From Burkholderia lata (GTDB lineage: Bacteria > Pseudomonadota > Gammaproteobacteria > Burkholderiales > Burkholderiaceae), in contig NZ_CABVQK010000019.1 of assembly GCF_902499335.1 (NCBI RefSeq), forward strand, positions 124,001 to 188,000: a stretch of DNA of 64,000 nucleotides, given 5' to 3'. Positions 52,719-61,520 of this stretch are shown here, in pieces; the stretch's first letter is position 1; each line of letters begins with the position of its first letter. The translations under genes and the position numbers were made by a program. Under the pieces are notes generated by a model. That model had not been told where the DNA came from, ran no database searches, and saw only the letters and a program-made list of their open reading frames with translations.

Positions 52719-53624
52719 TCACGCCGCCTCGCCGATCCCGCCCATCAGCATCATCAACTGCTCGCGCAGCCACCGGCTGCCCTGGTCCTGATCGGCGCTG
52801 CGATGCCAGTAGCAGAAGTATTCGAGGGCCGGCATCTCGAACGGCAGTTCGAGAATGCGCGCCGGATAGCGCTGCAGCAGCCGCAGCGGCGCCGTCAGTG
52901 CGAGATCGCCGCGCATCGCGATCAGCGGCGCGACCATGTAGTGCTGCACGCGCATCTGGATGGTGCGGCGCAGCCCGAGGCGCGTCAGCTCGGCGTCGAC
53001 GTGTCCGCTGCCCTTGCGGCGGCTCGACACGTGGATGTGCCCCATCGCAAGGTAGTCGTCCATGGTGAGCGTGTCGCCCTTGAACGGGTGATCGTCGCGG
53101 ATCATGCACGCATAGCGGTCACGCACGAGCAGCGCCTGGTGCAGGTGCGGATCGCCGATCAGCGGCGCGTCGATCGCGATGTCGACGGAGCCGTTCGCGA
53201 GCGCGGTCGCGACTTCGCGGCGGTCCATCGTGTAGCTGCGCACGTGCATGCCGGGCGCGTGCGTCTGCAGCAGTTCACCGAGCGCGGGCAGCAGCAGCGC
53301 TTCGGTCAGGTCGCTCATGCTCATCCGGAACACGCGCGTCGACGACGCCGGATCGAACACGTCGCCTTCATGCGCGCTCGAATCGAGCAGTTGCATCGCC
53401 TCGCGCACGCGGCCGACGATGTTCTCGGCCAGCGGCGTGGGCATCATCCCGGCCGGCGTGCTGACGAACAGCGGATCGTTCAGGGTCTTGCGCAGCCGCG
53501 CCAGCGCGTTGCTGACGGCAGGCTGCGTGAGATTCAGCACCTCCGCGGCCCGCGTCAGGTTGCGCTTGGTGTAGATCGCGTCGAATACGACGAACAGGTT
53601 CAGGTCAATCTTCGAAAGGCGCAT
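52719..53624 (-). CDS. LysR-family regulator (LeuO/PcpR-like)
   Basis: The 301-residue regulator has the NodD/LeuO-type N-terminus MRLSKIDLNLFVVFDAIY with the helix-turn-helix NLTRAAEVLNLTQPAVSNALARLR and a LysR effector domain. AAGGAG lies before the ATG at 53624. It is the last gene in the direction of transcription of the acyl-CoA dehydrogenase cluster (76-base gap), rather than divergent, so it may be co-transcribed with and regulate that cluster. It converges on the FAD/Fe-S gene. Confidence 0.87.
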   Translation of the reverse strand: MRLSKIDLNLFVVFDAIYTKRNLTRAAEVLNLTQPAVSNALARLRKTLNDPLFVSTPAGMMPTPLAENIVGRVREAMQLLDSSAHEGDVFDPASSTRVFRMSMSDLTEALLLPALGELLQTHAPGMHVRSYTMDRREVATALANGSVDIAIDAPLIGDPHLHQALLVRDRYACMIRDDHPFKGDTLTMDDYLAMGHIHVSSRRKGSGHVDAELTRLGLRRTIQMRVQHYMVAPLIAMRGDLALTAPLRLLQRYPARILELPFEMPALEYFCYWHRSADQDQGSRWLREQLMMLMGGIGEAA

Positions 53625-53700
53625 CGCCGGATCTCCTTGCCGGCATCTTACGGCGGGCGCCGCCCGTTCGTCCACGGCCCTGCGCATCCTGGCGCGACGC

Positions 53701-54945
53701 TCAGCCGCGCGGCGGCGGCGTCAGGTACGGGGCCGTCGAACCCGGCTCGCCGTCCTTGATTTCCATCCGCGCGATCGCCTGCAGGTGCACCTCGTCCGGG
53801 CCGTCGGCGAAGCGCAGCGCGCGGCCCCAGGTCCAGAGGTCGGCGAGCGGCGTATCGGGGCTCAACCCCGCCGCGCCGAACACCTGCATCGCGCGGTCGC
53901 ACACGTCCGTGTAGACGGTCGGCACCAGCGCCTTGATCATCGCGATTTCCTTGCGGGCGGCCTTCGCGCCGACCTTGTCGATCATCCACGCGGCCTTCAG
54001 CACCAGCAAACGCGCCTGCTCGATCTCGATGCGCGAGCGCGCGATCCATTCGCCGACCGTGCCGTGCTTGTTCAGCGGCTTGCCGAACGCGACGCGCGAT
54101 TGCGCGCGGTCGACCATCAGCTCCAGCGCAAGCTCGGCCGCGCCGATCGAACGCATGCAGTGGTGGATGCGGCCCGGCCCGAGGCGGGCCTGCGCGAGCG
54201 CGAAGCCGCTGCCTTCCTCGCCGAGCAGGTTGCTCGCCGGCACGCGCACGTTGTCGAACGTGATCTCGCAGTGCCCTTCCGGCGCGTAGTGATTGACCAC
54301 CGTGATGTTGCGCACGATCGTCACGCCCGGCGTGTCGCGCGGCACGAGGATCATGCTCTGCTGCTGGTGCGACGCGGCCTCGGGATCGGTCTTGCCCATC
54401 ACGATGAAGATCTTGCAGTTCGGATGCGCGGCGTTCGTGATGAACCACTTGCGGCCGTTGATCACGTACTCGTCACCCACGCGCTCGATGCGCGTCGTGA
54501 TGTTCGTCGCATCCGACGACGCCACGTCGGGCTCCGTCATCGCGAACGCCGAGCGGATCTCGCCGCGCAGCAACGGCTTCAGCCACTGTTCGCGCTGCTC
54601 GGGCGACGCGAACATGTGCAGCAGTTCCATGTTGCCGGTGTCCGGCGCGTTGCAGTTGAACACTTCCGACGCCCAGCCCACCCGCCCCATGATCTCGGCG
54701 AGCGGTGCGTATTCGAGGTTCGTCAGGCCCGTGCCGGGCTCGTCGTCCTTCAGGTGCGGCAGGAACAGGTTCCACAGCCCTTCCGCCTTCGCGCGCTCCT
54801 TCAGTTCCTCCATGAACGACACGGGATACTGGCCCGCGTGCACTTCCTCGTTCCACTGGCGGATGCGCGGCACGATGTGCGCGTCCATGAATGCGCGCAC
54901 GCGGCTGCGCAGTTCTTCCACTTTCGGGGTGTAGCCAAAGTCCAT
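53701..54945 (-). CDS. Acyl-CoA dehydrogenase (ACAD10/11-like)
   Basis: The 414-residue flavoenzyme has the acyl-CoA dehydrogenase signatures FAMTEPDVASSDATNI (about 138-153), the KWFITNA strand and LADLWTWGRALRFADGPDEVHL near the C-terminus. GAGGAG lies six bases before the ATG at 54945. It is grouped with an APH-type kinase and SDR dehydrogenases, as in 4-hydroxyacyl-CoA catabolism, where the ACAD partner removes the phosphate placed by the kinase to give an enoyl-CoA. Ordinary beta-oxidation of a branched or long acyl-CoA is the alternative. Confidence 0.88.
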   Translation of the reverse strand: MDFGYTPKVEELRSRVRAFMDAHIVPRIRQWNEEVHAGQYPVSFMEELKERAKAEGLWNLFLPHLKDDEPGTGLTNLEYAPLAEIMGRVGWASEVFNCNAPDTGNMELLHMFASPEQREQWLKPLLRGEIRSAFAMTEPDVASSDATNITTRIERVGDEYVINGRKWFITNAAHPNCKIFIVMGKTDPEAASHQQQSMILVPRDTPGVTIVRNITVVNHYAPEGHCEITFDNVRVPASNLLGEEGSGFALAQARLGPGRIHHCMRSIGAAELALELMVDRAQSRVAFGKPLNKHGTVGEWIARSRIEIEQARLLVLKAAWMIDKVGAKAARKEIAMIKALVPTVYTDVCDRAMQVFGAAGLSPDTPLADLWTWGRALRFADGPDEVHLQAIARMEIKDGEPGSTAPYLTPPPRG

Positions 54946-54978
54946 GATCAACTCCTCGATTCCGTTCGTCCGGTTCCG

Positions 54979-55737
54979 TCAGAAGGCCGAGACACCGCCG
55001 TCGACGGCGACGGCCTGCCCGGTCAGATAAGTGTTTTCCTTCGCGCACAGCGTCAGCATCGTCGCGACGATTTCCTCGGGCCGGCCGAGCCGCTTCATCG
55101 GCGAGCCCTGCGCGAGAAAATCCTGGCGGTCGCCGATATCGCTGTCGGTGACCATCGGCGTCGTGCTGTAGAACGGGCACACCGCATTCACGCGAATGCC
55201 GTGGCGCGCGTATTCGATGGCCGCCGTCTTCGTGAGCCCGACCACCGCATGCTTCGACGCCGCGTAGGCCGCCAGCTTCGGCGCGCCGCCGAGCCCGGCC
55301 ATCGACGCGACGTTCAGGATCACGCCTTCGCGCTGCGCGAGCATCTGGCGGATCTGGTGCTTCATCCCGAAGAACACGCCCTTCGCATTCACCGCGAAGC
55401 TCAGGTCGAGATCGGCTTCGTCGGTGTCGATCAGCGCCTTCATCGGCGGTGCGATGCCCGCGTTGTTGATGCCGACGTCGAGCCGGCCGAAACGCTCGGC
55501 GGCCGCGTGCACCAGCGATGCCACCTCGGCCTCGACGCGCACGTCGCAGCGCTGCGCGATCACGTCGGCGCCGGCCGCGCGCAGCGGCGCGGCCACGCGC
55601 TCGAGCGCTTCGGCGTTCAAGTCGCCGAGCGCGACGCGCGCGCCCATCGCGGCCAGCTCGCTCGCGAGCAACGCGCCGAAGCCGCTCGCGGCGCCGGTGA
55701 TCATCACGGCCTGTCCGGCGTAGCTGTCGATCTTCAT
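54979..55737 (-). CDS. Short-chain dehydrogenase/reductase (SDR)
   Basis: The 252-residue classical SDR has the cofactor motif GAASGFG (residues 15-21), NNAG near 90, the catalytic Ser in NVASMAG and the YAASK motif (Tyr/Lys about 158-162). Asp39 in LGDLN indicates a preference for NAD(H). It would oxidise a 3-hydroxyacyl-CoA or another secondary alcohol. Seven bases separate it from the other SDR gene upstream and 33 from the acyl-CoA dehydrogenase gene, so all belong to one operon. Confidence 0.9.
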   Translation of the reverse strand: MKIDSYAGQAVMITGAASGFGALLASELAAMGARVALGDLNAEALERVAAPLRAAGADVIAQRCDVRVEAEVASLVHAAAERFGRLDVGINNAGIAPPMKALIDTDEADLDLSFAVNAKGVFFGMKHQIRQMLAQREGVILNVASMAGLGGAPKLAAYAASKHAVVGLTKTAAIEYARHGIRVNAVCPFYSTTPMVTDSDIGDRQDFLAQGSPMKRLGRPEEIVATMLTLCAKENTYLTGQAVAVDGGVSAF

Positions 55738-55744
55738 CGCGCGC

Positions 55745-56509
55745 TCAGATCGTCAGGCCGCCATCGACGACGATGCATTCGCCGTTCGTGTAGCTCGCCG
55801 CGTCCGACACGAGATACAGCACGGTGCCGGCCATTTCGCGCGGCTCCGCATGGCGGCGCAGCGGGATCTTCCCCATCCAGGTCTCGTAGATGTCCTTGTC
55901 GGCGAACAGCGCGCCCGCGAACTTCGTCTTCGTGAGGCCCGGCAGCAGCGCGTTCACGCGGATGCCGAGCGGCCCGCATTCCTTCGCGAACGCCTTCGTC
56001 ATGTTGACGACCGCGGCCTTCGTGATCGAGTAGATGCCCTGCCGGTCGCCCGGCTGCAGCGCGTTCACCGACGCCGTGTTGACGATCGCGCCGCCGCCGT
56101 GCGCCTTCATCAGCTTGCCGGCCTCGACCGACATGAAGAAGTAGCCGCGGATGTTCACGTCGACCGTCTTCTCGTACGCGGCGAGGTCGGTATCGAGGAT
56201 GTGCCCGAAATACGGGTTCGCGGCCGCGTTGTTCACGAGGATGTCGAGGCGGCCGTGCTTGCCGCGGATGTGCTCGAACGTCGCGGCGATGTCCTCGAGC
56301 CGCCCGACGTGGCAGGCCAGCGCCTCGGCGCGACCGCCTGCCGCGACGATCTCGTCGGCCACGGCCTGGCAATCGTCGAGCTTGCGGCTCGACACGATCA
56401 CGTGCGCACCCTGCTCCGCGAGCAGTTTCGCGATTTCCTCGCCGATGCCGCGGCTCGCGCCCGTCACCAATGCGATCTTGCCCGTCAGGTCGAACAGATT
56501 CGTTGCCAT
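55745..56509 (-). CDS. Short-chain dehydrogenase/reductase (SDR)
   Basis: The 254-residue classical SDR has GASRGIG (residues 18-24), NNAAANPYFG, the catalytic Ser in NTASVNA and the YSITK motif. The second strand reads VSSRKLDD, and the basic residue there suggests NADP(H) use. It resembles mammalian DHRS4-type carbonyl reductases and would act on a keto or hydroxy intermediate. The ATG at 56509 follows GGAG by nine bases. With the second SDR it may handle successive oxidations in the acyl-CoA route. Confidence 0.9.
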   Translation of the reverse strand: MATNLFDLTGKIALVTGASRGIGEEIAKLLAEQGAHVIVSSRKLDDCQAVADEIVAAGGRAEALACHVGRLEDIAATFEHIRGKHGRLDILVNNAAANPYFGHILDTDLAAYEKTVDVNIRGYFFMSVEAGKLMKAHGGGAIVNTASVNALQPGDRQGIYSITKAAVVNMTKAFAKECGPLGIRVNALLPGLTKTKFAGALFADKDIYETWMGKIPLRRHAEPREMAGTVLYLVSDAASYTNGECIVVDGGLTI

Positions 56510-56567
56510 GTTGCTGTGCTCCTCCATTGATGTGTTGTCTTGCCGCTGCCCGGTGAAACCGGCGGCT

Positions 56568-57599
56568 TCAGCGATGCGCGTCGATCACGCCGACGGCCAG
56601 TTCGGCAAGCCGCCCGGCCATCGCGCCGACGCGCAGCGCCTGCTCGCTCGATGCATTGCCCTGCAGCGCGCGCGCCTTCACGCCCTGCGCGATCGACGCG
56701 AGCCGGAAGAAACTGAATGCGAGGTAGAAGTGCCAGTCGCGGATCGGCTCGATGCCGCGCAGTTCGCAATAACGCGCGACGATCGCCGCTTCGTCCGGCA
56801 CGCCGAGTTCGGCGCGATCCTGGCCCGCGAGCCCGCGCACCTGCCCGCCGGACGGCAGCCGCAGGCACATGCAGAGATACGCGAGATCGGCGAGCGGGTT
56901 GCCGAGCGTCGACAGTTCCCAGTCGAGCACGGCCTGCACGCTATAGCTGTCACGCGCGAACATCAGGTTGTCGATCCGGAAGTCACCATGCACCAGCGTC
57001 GGCCGGCCCGTGTCGGCGGGGCACGCCTTCGGCAGCCAGTCGATCAGCGTCTCCATCGCATCGAGGCGCTCCGTTTCGGCCGCGCGGTACTGCTTCGTCC
57101 ACACGCCGATCTGGCGCTCGAAGTAGTTGCCGGGGCGCCCGTAGTCGGCGAGGCCCACCGCGTCGACATCGACGTCGTGCAATGCGGCCATCGTCTGCAG
57201 CAACGCGTCGTAGCACGCCGCGCGATCGGCCTTCGGCAGTTCCGGCAGCGCGGGATCCCAGAAGATCCGGCCGTCCTCGTAGCTCATCACGTAGAACATG
57301 CTGCCGATCACGTCGCGGTCTTCGCAGAGGTGATACGGACGCGCGACCGGCACCGCGGTGCCCGACAGCGCGCTCAGCACGCGGAATTCGCGGTCGACCG
57401 CGTGCGCGGACTTCAGCAGTTCGCCCGGCGGCTGGCGGCGCAGCACGTAGCGGCCGCTCTTCGCGTGCAGCAGGAAAGTCGGATTCGACTGGCCGCCGGC
57501 AAACTTCTCCAAGTCGACCGGGCCTTCGAAGCCCGGCACGTGCGCTTCCAGATAGCGCGTGAGGCGGGCTGCGTCGAGTTGCTGGGTAGGGTTCGTCAT
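56568..57599 (-). CDS. APH-type phosphotransferase (ACAD10-like kinase)
   Basis: The 343-residue protein has the aminoglycoside-phosphotransferase kinase fold: FAGGQSNPTF (nucleotide loop, 33-42), the catalytic HGDFRIDNLMF (about 208-218) and the metal-binding DWELSTLGNPLADLAYL. This subgroup, fused to ACAD domains in vertebrate ACAD10/11 and equivalent to LvaA of levulinate catabolism, phosphorylates 4-hydroxyacyl-CoA rather than antibiotics. Its partnership here with an acyl-CoA dehydrogenase supports that role. The start at 57599 fits family length. Confidence 0.88.
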   Translation of the reverse strand: MTNPTQQLDAARLTRYLEAHVPGFEGPVDLEKFAGGQSNPTFLLHAKSGRYVLRRQPPGELLKSAHAVDREFRVLSALSGTAVPVARPYHLCEDRDVIGSMFYVMSYEDGRIFWDPALPELPKADRAACYDALLQTMAALHDVDVDAVGLADYGRPGNYFERQIGVWTKQYRAAETERLDAMETLIDWLPKACPADTGRPTLVHGDFRIDNLMFARDSYSVQAVLDWELSTLGNPLADLAYLCMCLRLPSGGQVRGLAGQDRAELGVPDEAAIVARYCELRGIEPIRDWHFYLAFSFFRLASIAQGVKARALQGNASSEQALRVGAMAGRLAELAVGVIDAHR

Positions 57600-57618
57600 C
57601 GTCGCGATCGTTCGTGGG

Positions 57619-58293
57619 TCAGCCGTAGGTTCGCAGCGCGTGTCGTTCGGGATCCTCCAGATGCGGGATGCCGTTGAACGACGCGAGGTGGAACGCATCG
57701 GCGTTGAAGAAAAACTGCGAAAGACTGCTGTTGCGGATCTGCAGGTTCAGCGCGATCGCGCTCGACGGCGGCGCGGCCAGCACCTGCTGCACGGTGACCG
57801 CGATCGGGCCGCCGGAGCTCACCGCCAGCACGCGCTGGCCGCCGCCGTGGCGGATGGCCGCGCGGGCATCGGCCACGCGCTGCTGGAAGTGCGCCCAGGT
57901 CTCGGGGGCCGAATCGCCGAGCTTGTCTTCCGACCAGAGCTGCAGCACCTGCCGGAGCGCGCGGAAATGCTCTTTCATCGAGCCGGCCGCGAGGCGGGCG
58001 ATGTCGGGGTAATCGTGCGCGGCGGCCGCGAACAGGCCGTGGAAGTCGTATTCGTTCAGCCCCGGGTGGCGGTCGACCGGCGCGCCTTCGCGGCCCATCC
58101 CGCGCAGGATCGCGTCGACCGTCTGCGCGTGGCGGTTCAGCGTGCCGCAGATCACGCGGTCGAATGTGAGCGCTTGCTGCGCGAAGTATTCGCCGAGCCA
58201 GACGCTCTGCTGCTCGCCCGCCGCGGACAACCGGTCGTAGTCGTCCGTGCCGAAGGACGCCTGCCCGTGCCGTACCAGAAAAAGTTCAGCCAT
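57619..58293 (-). CDS. Histidine phosphatase (phosphoglycerate-mutase-like)
   Basis: The 224-residue protein has the catalytic LVRHGQAS at residues 6-13, a second conserved arginine/glutamate region (GLNEYDFHG) and SSGGPIAV where many members have SHGG. The family hydrolyses small phosphate esters or acts as a mutase. It heads the operon with the APH kinase gene 19 bases downstream; a phosphatase next to a kinase suggests control or repair of a phosphorylated intermediate. Serine in place of the second catalytic histidine (SSGG) may weaken activity. Confidence 0.85.
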   Translation of the reverse strand: MAELFLVRHGQASFGTDDYDRLSAAGEQQSVWLGEYFAQQALTFDRVICGTLNRHAQTVDAILRGMGREGAPVDRHPGLNEYDFHGLFAAAAHDYPDIARLAAGSMKEHFRALRQVLQLWSEDKLGDSAPETWAHFQQRVADARAAIRHGGGQRVLAVSSGGPIAVTVQQVLAAPPSSAIALNLQIRNSSLSQFFFNADAFHLASFNGIPHLEDPERHALRTYG

Positions 58294-58501
58294 CGCATGC
58301 CCGCCAGATCAGAAGGATTCAGCATAGGGGGCGGGGACGCATTTTTAAACTTTATTTTCTGAATCCGGGGGTATTCATTTCGTGAATTCCACGCCCTCCG
58401 GACCTTGCCAATGCGCCGTGCTCGCCGTGACGGCACATGAATTGCTCCAGTCGCCTCCGGCGGGAGAACCGCGATGTCCAATCCGTTACAGGAGGGGTGC
58501 G

Positions 58502-58657
58502 ATGCTCGGTACGATCCTTATCATCATTCTGATTCTCATACTCGTCGGTGCATTTCCTGCATGGCCCCACAGCCGCAGCTGGGGCTATTGGCCCTCGAGC
58601 ACCGTCGGGATGATCGTCATCATCGTCGTCATACTTGTGCTGCTGGATCGCATCTGA
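58502..58657 (+). CDS. DUF3309 small membrane protein
   Basis: The 51-residue protein is two hydrophobic helices (LGTILIIILILILVGAFP and a second VGMIVIIVVILVLLDRI-type helix) joined by a WPHSRSWGYWPS loop, the pattern of DUF3309 proteins. Function is unknown; they are often stress-associated inner-membrane proteins. A strong ribosome site (AGGAGG) lies just before the ATG. Confidence 0.8.
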   Translation: MLGTILIIILILILVGAFPAWPHSRSWGYWPSSTVGMIVIIVVILVLLDRI

Positions 58658-58829
58658 GGCCGCAGCGCGCCAGCCGGGCAGGCCGAGTCCCGTATGAAAC
58701 AATGGCTATCGGCCCTGCCGGCCCTATCAGAACGTGCCTATCCCGGCACCGGGAGGGCCGGCGGTGGATTCACCGGCATGACGAGCACCGCACGTCATCG
58801 ATCATCATGACCCGCGAGACACGCAACCC

Positions 58830-59168
58830 ATGACCTCCGACAGCGAAACGAAGCTGGACCAGCCGGCAGGTTCGGACTGGTGGTGCACATTCGACGATCC
58901 GGCACGCGCGTGCGATACGGATCACGCACGCATCCAGGCGGAACTTGAAATCGAAATCCACCCGGAGCATCCGTTCTACCGGCGCAATCTCAAAGTGATC
59001 GCTCACGCACTGGGTTGCGACGACGTGATCTGCACCCACGTCGACGAGCCCGGCCGTTATTCGGTGCTGCATCTCACCTGGGGCGGGCGCCCTGAGATCG
59101 GCACCTGTCCCACCATCGATTTCGATGGCAACGGGCACGGGGTCGCGAAGTATTTCGACTATCCATAG
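58830..59168 (+). CDS. Hypothetical protein
   Basis: A 112-residue acidic soluble protein with a patterned sequence (QAELEIEIHPEHPFY, HALGCDDVICTHVDEPGRYSVLHLTWGGRPE). Four cysteines are scattered along it (CTFDD, ACDTD, GCDDVICTH, GTCPT) and could bind a metal. The ribosome site is weak. I do not recognise the family. It lies between DUF3309 and the thioesterase gene on the same strand. Confidence 0.6.
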   Translation: MTSDSETKLDQPAGSDWWCTFDDPARACDTDHARIQAELEIEIHPEHPFYRRNLKVIAHALGCDDVICTHVDEPGRYSVLHLTWGGRPEIGTCPTIDFDGNGHGVAKYFDYP

Positions 59169-59288
59169 CGCGCTCACCGCGCGTCCGGCGTTGTTGCGTT
59201 ACGCTTCCGGACACGCCCGCAAGCCGTGCGCGAACGGCTTGCGCGCCGACATCCCGGACGAACCTCGGCTCACCCCACTCAAAGCGCC

Positions 59289-59735
59289 ATGACCGAAGCC
59301 CTCAACCCGAACTACTTCGAATCCGTCGCCGCCAGTTTCGACAAGCAGCACGCGATGCGCCTGATCCAGGCCAGGATGCCGCTGATCGATATCGGACGCA
59401 CCGAGATCCACGTGCCGCACTGGCAGGGCATCGAGCAGCAGCACGGTTTCGTCCACGGCGGCGTGGTCGGCATGATCGCCGATTCGGCCGCAGGCTACGC
59501 GGCGATGACCACAGTGGCCGCCGATGCGTCGGTGCTGACCGTCGAGTACAAGATCAACCTCGTCGCGCCTGCCGCGGGCGACAAGCTGATCGCCCGCGGC
59601 GAGGTGATCCGGCCGGGGCGAACGCTGATCGTGACCAAGGCGGAAGTCTTCGCCGTCGCCGGCGACAAGGAAACGCTGTGCGCGGTCATGCAGCAAACCA
59701 TCATGGTGATGCACGACAAGCGCGATCGCGCGTGA
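59289..59735 (+). CDS. PaaI-family hotdog thioesterase
   Basis: The 148-residue hotdog-fold protein has the central helix motif QQHGFVHGGVVGMIADSAAGYAA, typical of PaaI-type acyl-CoA thioesterases, with an aspartate in the catalytic position of the helix. It hydrolyses acyl- or aryl-CoA thioesters. The ATG at 59289 precedes the conserved fold by the usual distance. It lies just beyond the acyl-CoA cluster but on the opposite strand, so a functional link is possible but not shown. Confidence 0.87.
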   Translation: MTEALNPNYFESVAASFDKQHAMRLIQARMPLIDIGRTEIHVPHWQGIEQQHGFVHGGVVGMIADSAAGYAAMTTVAADASVLTVEYKINLVAPAAGDKLIARGEVIRPGRTLIVTKAEVFAVAGDKETLCAVMQQTIMVMHDKRDRA

Positions 59736-59799
59736 CGGAGCGCCGATCGACAACGAAGCGGCATCTGTGCGCGAACAGCCGCGTCATTCATCCGGCAAA

Positions 59800-59825
59800 T
59801 GCCCCGGACGTAGCCGCCCGGGGCA
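59800..59825. terminator. Hairpin between convergent genes
   Basis: TGCCCCGG (59800-59807) pairs with CCGGGGCA (59818-59825) around a ten-base loop. It lies between the convergent thioesterase and BON-domain genes, without a T-run. Confidence 0.5.
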
Positions 59826-59833
59826 CATGCCCG

Positions 59834-60250
59834 TTACTGCCCGCCTTCCAGGCGCAACTGCAGCCGGCTTTTCACGGACGTGACACCCGGCACCTGGCGG
59901 GCCGCATCCACCGCGACCTGATCCTGCGACTGGTCCGTGATCTGCCCGGCCAGCGTCACGTCGCCCGTCTTCGCCTTTGCAAAAACGGTGACCTGCGCGC
60001 CGCCGATGCCGGGCGCCTTCGTGATCGCCTGACGGACCTTCTTCGCGAACGCGCGATCAGCCGCGCGATCGGCCTTCTTCGCCGACCGCGCCGCCGCCGA
60101 CGGGGACAGTGACGCAACGGACGACGCGGCCGGCGACGTGGTGACCCGTTGCGGGCCGGACACATCCGCATTGGGCGCACCGGACTGCGCATGGCCCAGG
60201 ATCGGCGACAGCGCGACAAAACCTGCAACGACGGCAAGGCGGATCTTCAT
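59834..60250 (-). CDS. BON-domain periplasmic protein
   Basis: The 138-residue protein has a Sec signal peptide (cleavage at GHAQ near residue 22), a serine/alanine-rich linker and one BON domain (about 68-135: VRQAITKAPGIGGAQVTVFAKAKTGDVTLAGQI, then VPGVTSVKSRLQL). BON domains bind phospholipids or stabilise the envelope under stress. GAGGAG lies before the ATG at 60250. It may be read with the LysR gene upstream (55-base gap), though that gene is more likely separate. Confidence 0.87.
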   Translation of the reverse strand: MKIRLAVVAGFVALSPILGHAQSGAPNADVSGPQRVTTSPAASSVASLSPSAAARSAKKADRAADRAFAKKVRQAITKAPGIGGAQVTVFAKAKTGDVTLAGQITDQSQDQVAVDAARQVPGVTSVKSRLQLRLEGGQ

Positions 60251-60305
60251 CGAATTCTCCTCAAGGAACGAACGGAAACTGCGGGGAAACTGCAAGGAAA
60301 AGCGG

Positions 60306-61289
60306 TCAGGCCACCGCACCCGACAACGCACGGGTGCGCGCACGGCCGCGCGGCGCGGCAATCGCTTCGAGCGCGTGCTCGTCGGCCGCCAGTGCGGGCG
60401 ACAGCGTCGCGCGCAGGTGATCCAGAAAGGTGCGGATCTTCGCGTCCACGAATCGCCGGGACGCGAACATCGCGTAGACGTCGAGCATCGTCAGCCGGTA
60501 ATCGGGCAGCACGCGGACGAGCCGCCCGCTGCGCAAATCGTCGATGACCGAATAGATCGCGAGCGGACCGATGCCCAGCCCGGCCCGCAGCGCGATCGAC
60601 AGCGCCTCTGGCGCATTGGCGTGAAACGACGCGGCGGTCACGGTGTGCGCCGCGACGTCCCCGTCGGCACCGTGCAGTTGCCATTCGCCATTCGCGTCGG
60701 CAGGCGTATCGAGGCACAGGCATGCATGGCCCGCGAGTTCGGCCGGCGTGCGCGGCGTACCGTGCCGCGCGAGATAGGCCGGCGACGCGACCAGCACGCT
60801 GTAGCTCCGGCCGCACGAATGCGCGATATAGCCGGAATCGGGCAGGCTCGACGCGGTGACGACCGACACGTCGTACCCTTCCTCGACGAGATTCGGCAGC
60901 CGCTGCGAGTAAGTCATTTCGACGGACACCTCGGGGAAGATCGCCTGATACGCGACGGCCGATGCGGTCACGTGGCTCTGCCCGAGCCCCGGCATCGTAT
61001 GCACGCGCAGCCGCCCATACGGGCGGACCAGCGCGTTGCGCGCTTCGGCGTTCGCCTGGTCGACGTCGCCGAGGATCGCCAGCAGGCGTTCGAAATAGCG
61101 CCGCCCGTTGTCGGTCAGCGCGATCTTGCGGGTCGTCCGGTTCAGCAGCCGGATCTGCGCGTAGTCCTCCAGGCTGGCGACGGCCCGCGACACCTGAGCG
61201 GTCGCCATGTCGGACTGCTTCGCGACGGCGGTGAAACTGCCGGCCTGCACGACACGCACGAACGTCCGCATGTTTTCAAGCATGTCCAT
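60306..61289 (-). CDS. LysR-family regulator
   Basis: The 327-residue regulator has a helix-turn-helix at residues about 15-40 (GSFTAVAKQSDMATAQVSRAVASLE) and a LysR effector domain with the PYGRLRVH start typical of the CrgA/DhaR branch. It has an arginine-rich C-terminal tail. It lies downstream of, and co-directional with, the quinone oxidoreductase gene rather than divergent from a target, so its target is unclear. Confidence 0.86.
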   Translation of the reverse strand: MDMLENMRTFVRVVQAGSFTAVAKQSDMATAQVSRAVASLEDYAQIRLLNRTTRKIALTDNGRRYFERLLAILGDVDQANAEARNALVRPYGRLRVHTMPGLGQSHVTASAVAYQAIFPEVSVEMTYSQRLPNLVEEGYDVSVVTASSLPDSGYIAHSCGRSYSVLVASPAYLARHGTPRTPAELAGHACLCLDTPADANGEWQLHGADGDVAAHTVTAASFHANAPEALSIALRAGLGIGPLAIYSVIDDLRSGRLVRVLPDYRLTMLDVYAMFASRRFVDAKIRTFLDHLRATLSPALAADEHALEAIAAPRGRARTRALSGAVA

Positions 61290-61483
61290 TTCGATTCATC
61301 GTCCATCGCGGCCGTCGCGACATCCGCCAGGCACGCACGCTCGGGCCATCCCGCGCCCGGCCGCGCGGCGCGGCCTCGGTTTCGAACCGCGGCCCGCGAT
61401 GCGTCGACGTGCCCCTGGGCCATCGCTCGCGCCGCGCGCCGTCATGTTCAGTGGTACCGATTGTCGCCATTCGCCGCGTTGCC

Positions 61484-61509
61484 TTCAGCCCCCCATCCGG
61501 GGGGCTGAA
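61484..61509. terminator. Perfect 11-bp hairpin after the oxidoreductase gene
   Basis: TTCAGCCCCCC (61484-61494) pairs perfectly with GGGGGGCTGAA (61499-61509) around ATCC. It lies 12 bases past the stop of the quinone oxidoreductase on its strand. No T-run follows, so termination may need Rho or the hairpin may protect the mRNA. The remaining gap to 61290 shows nothing else. Confidence 0.6.
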
Positions 61510-61520
61510 GCGAGGCCCCG

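Noticed and set aside
56568..57599. Aminoglycoside resistance phosphotransferase
   Set aside because: The APH fold is present, but the sequence and its acyl-CoA dehydrogenase neighbour match the ACAD10-like metabolic kinases.
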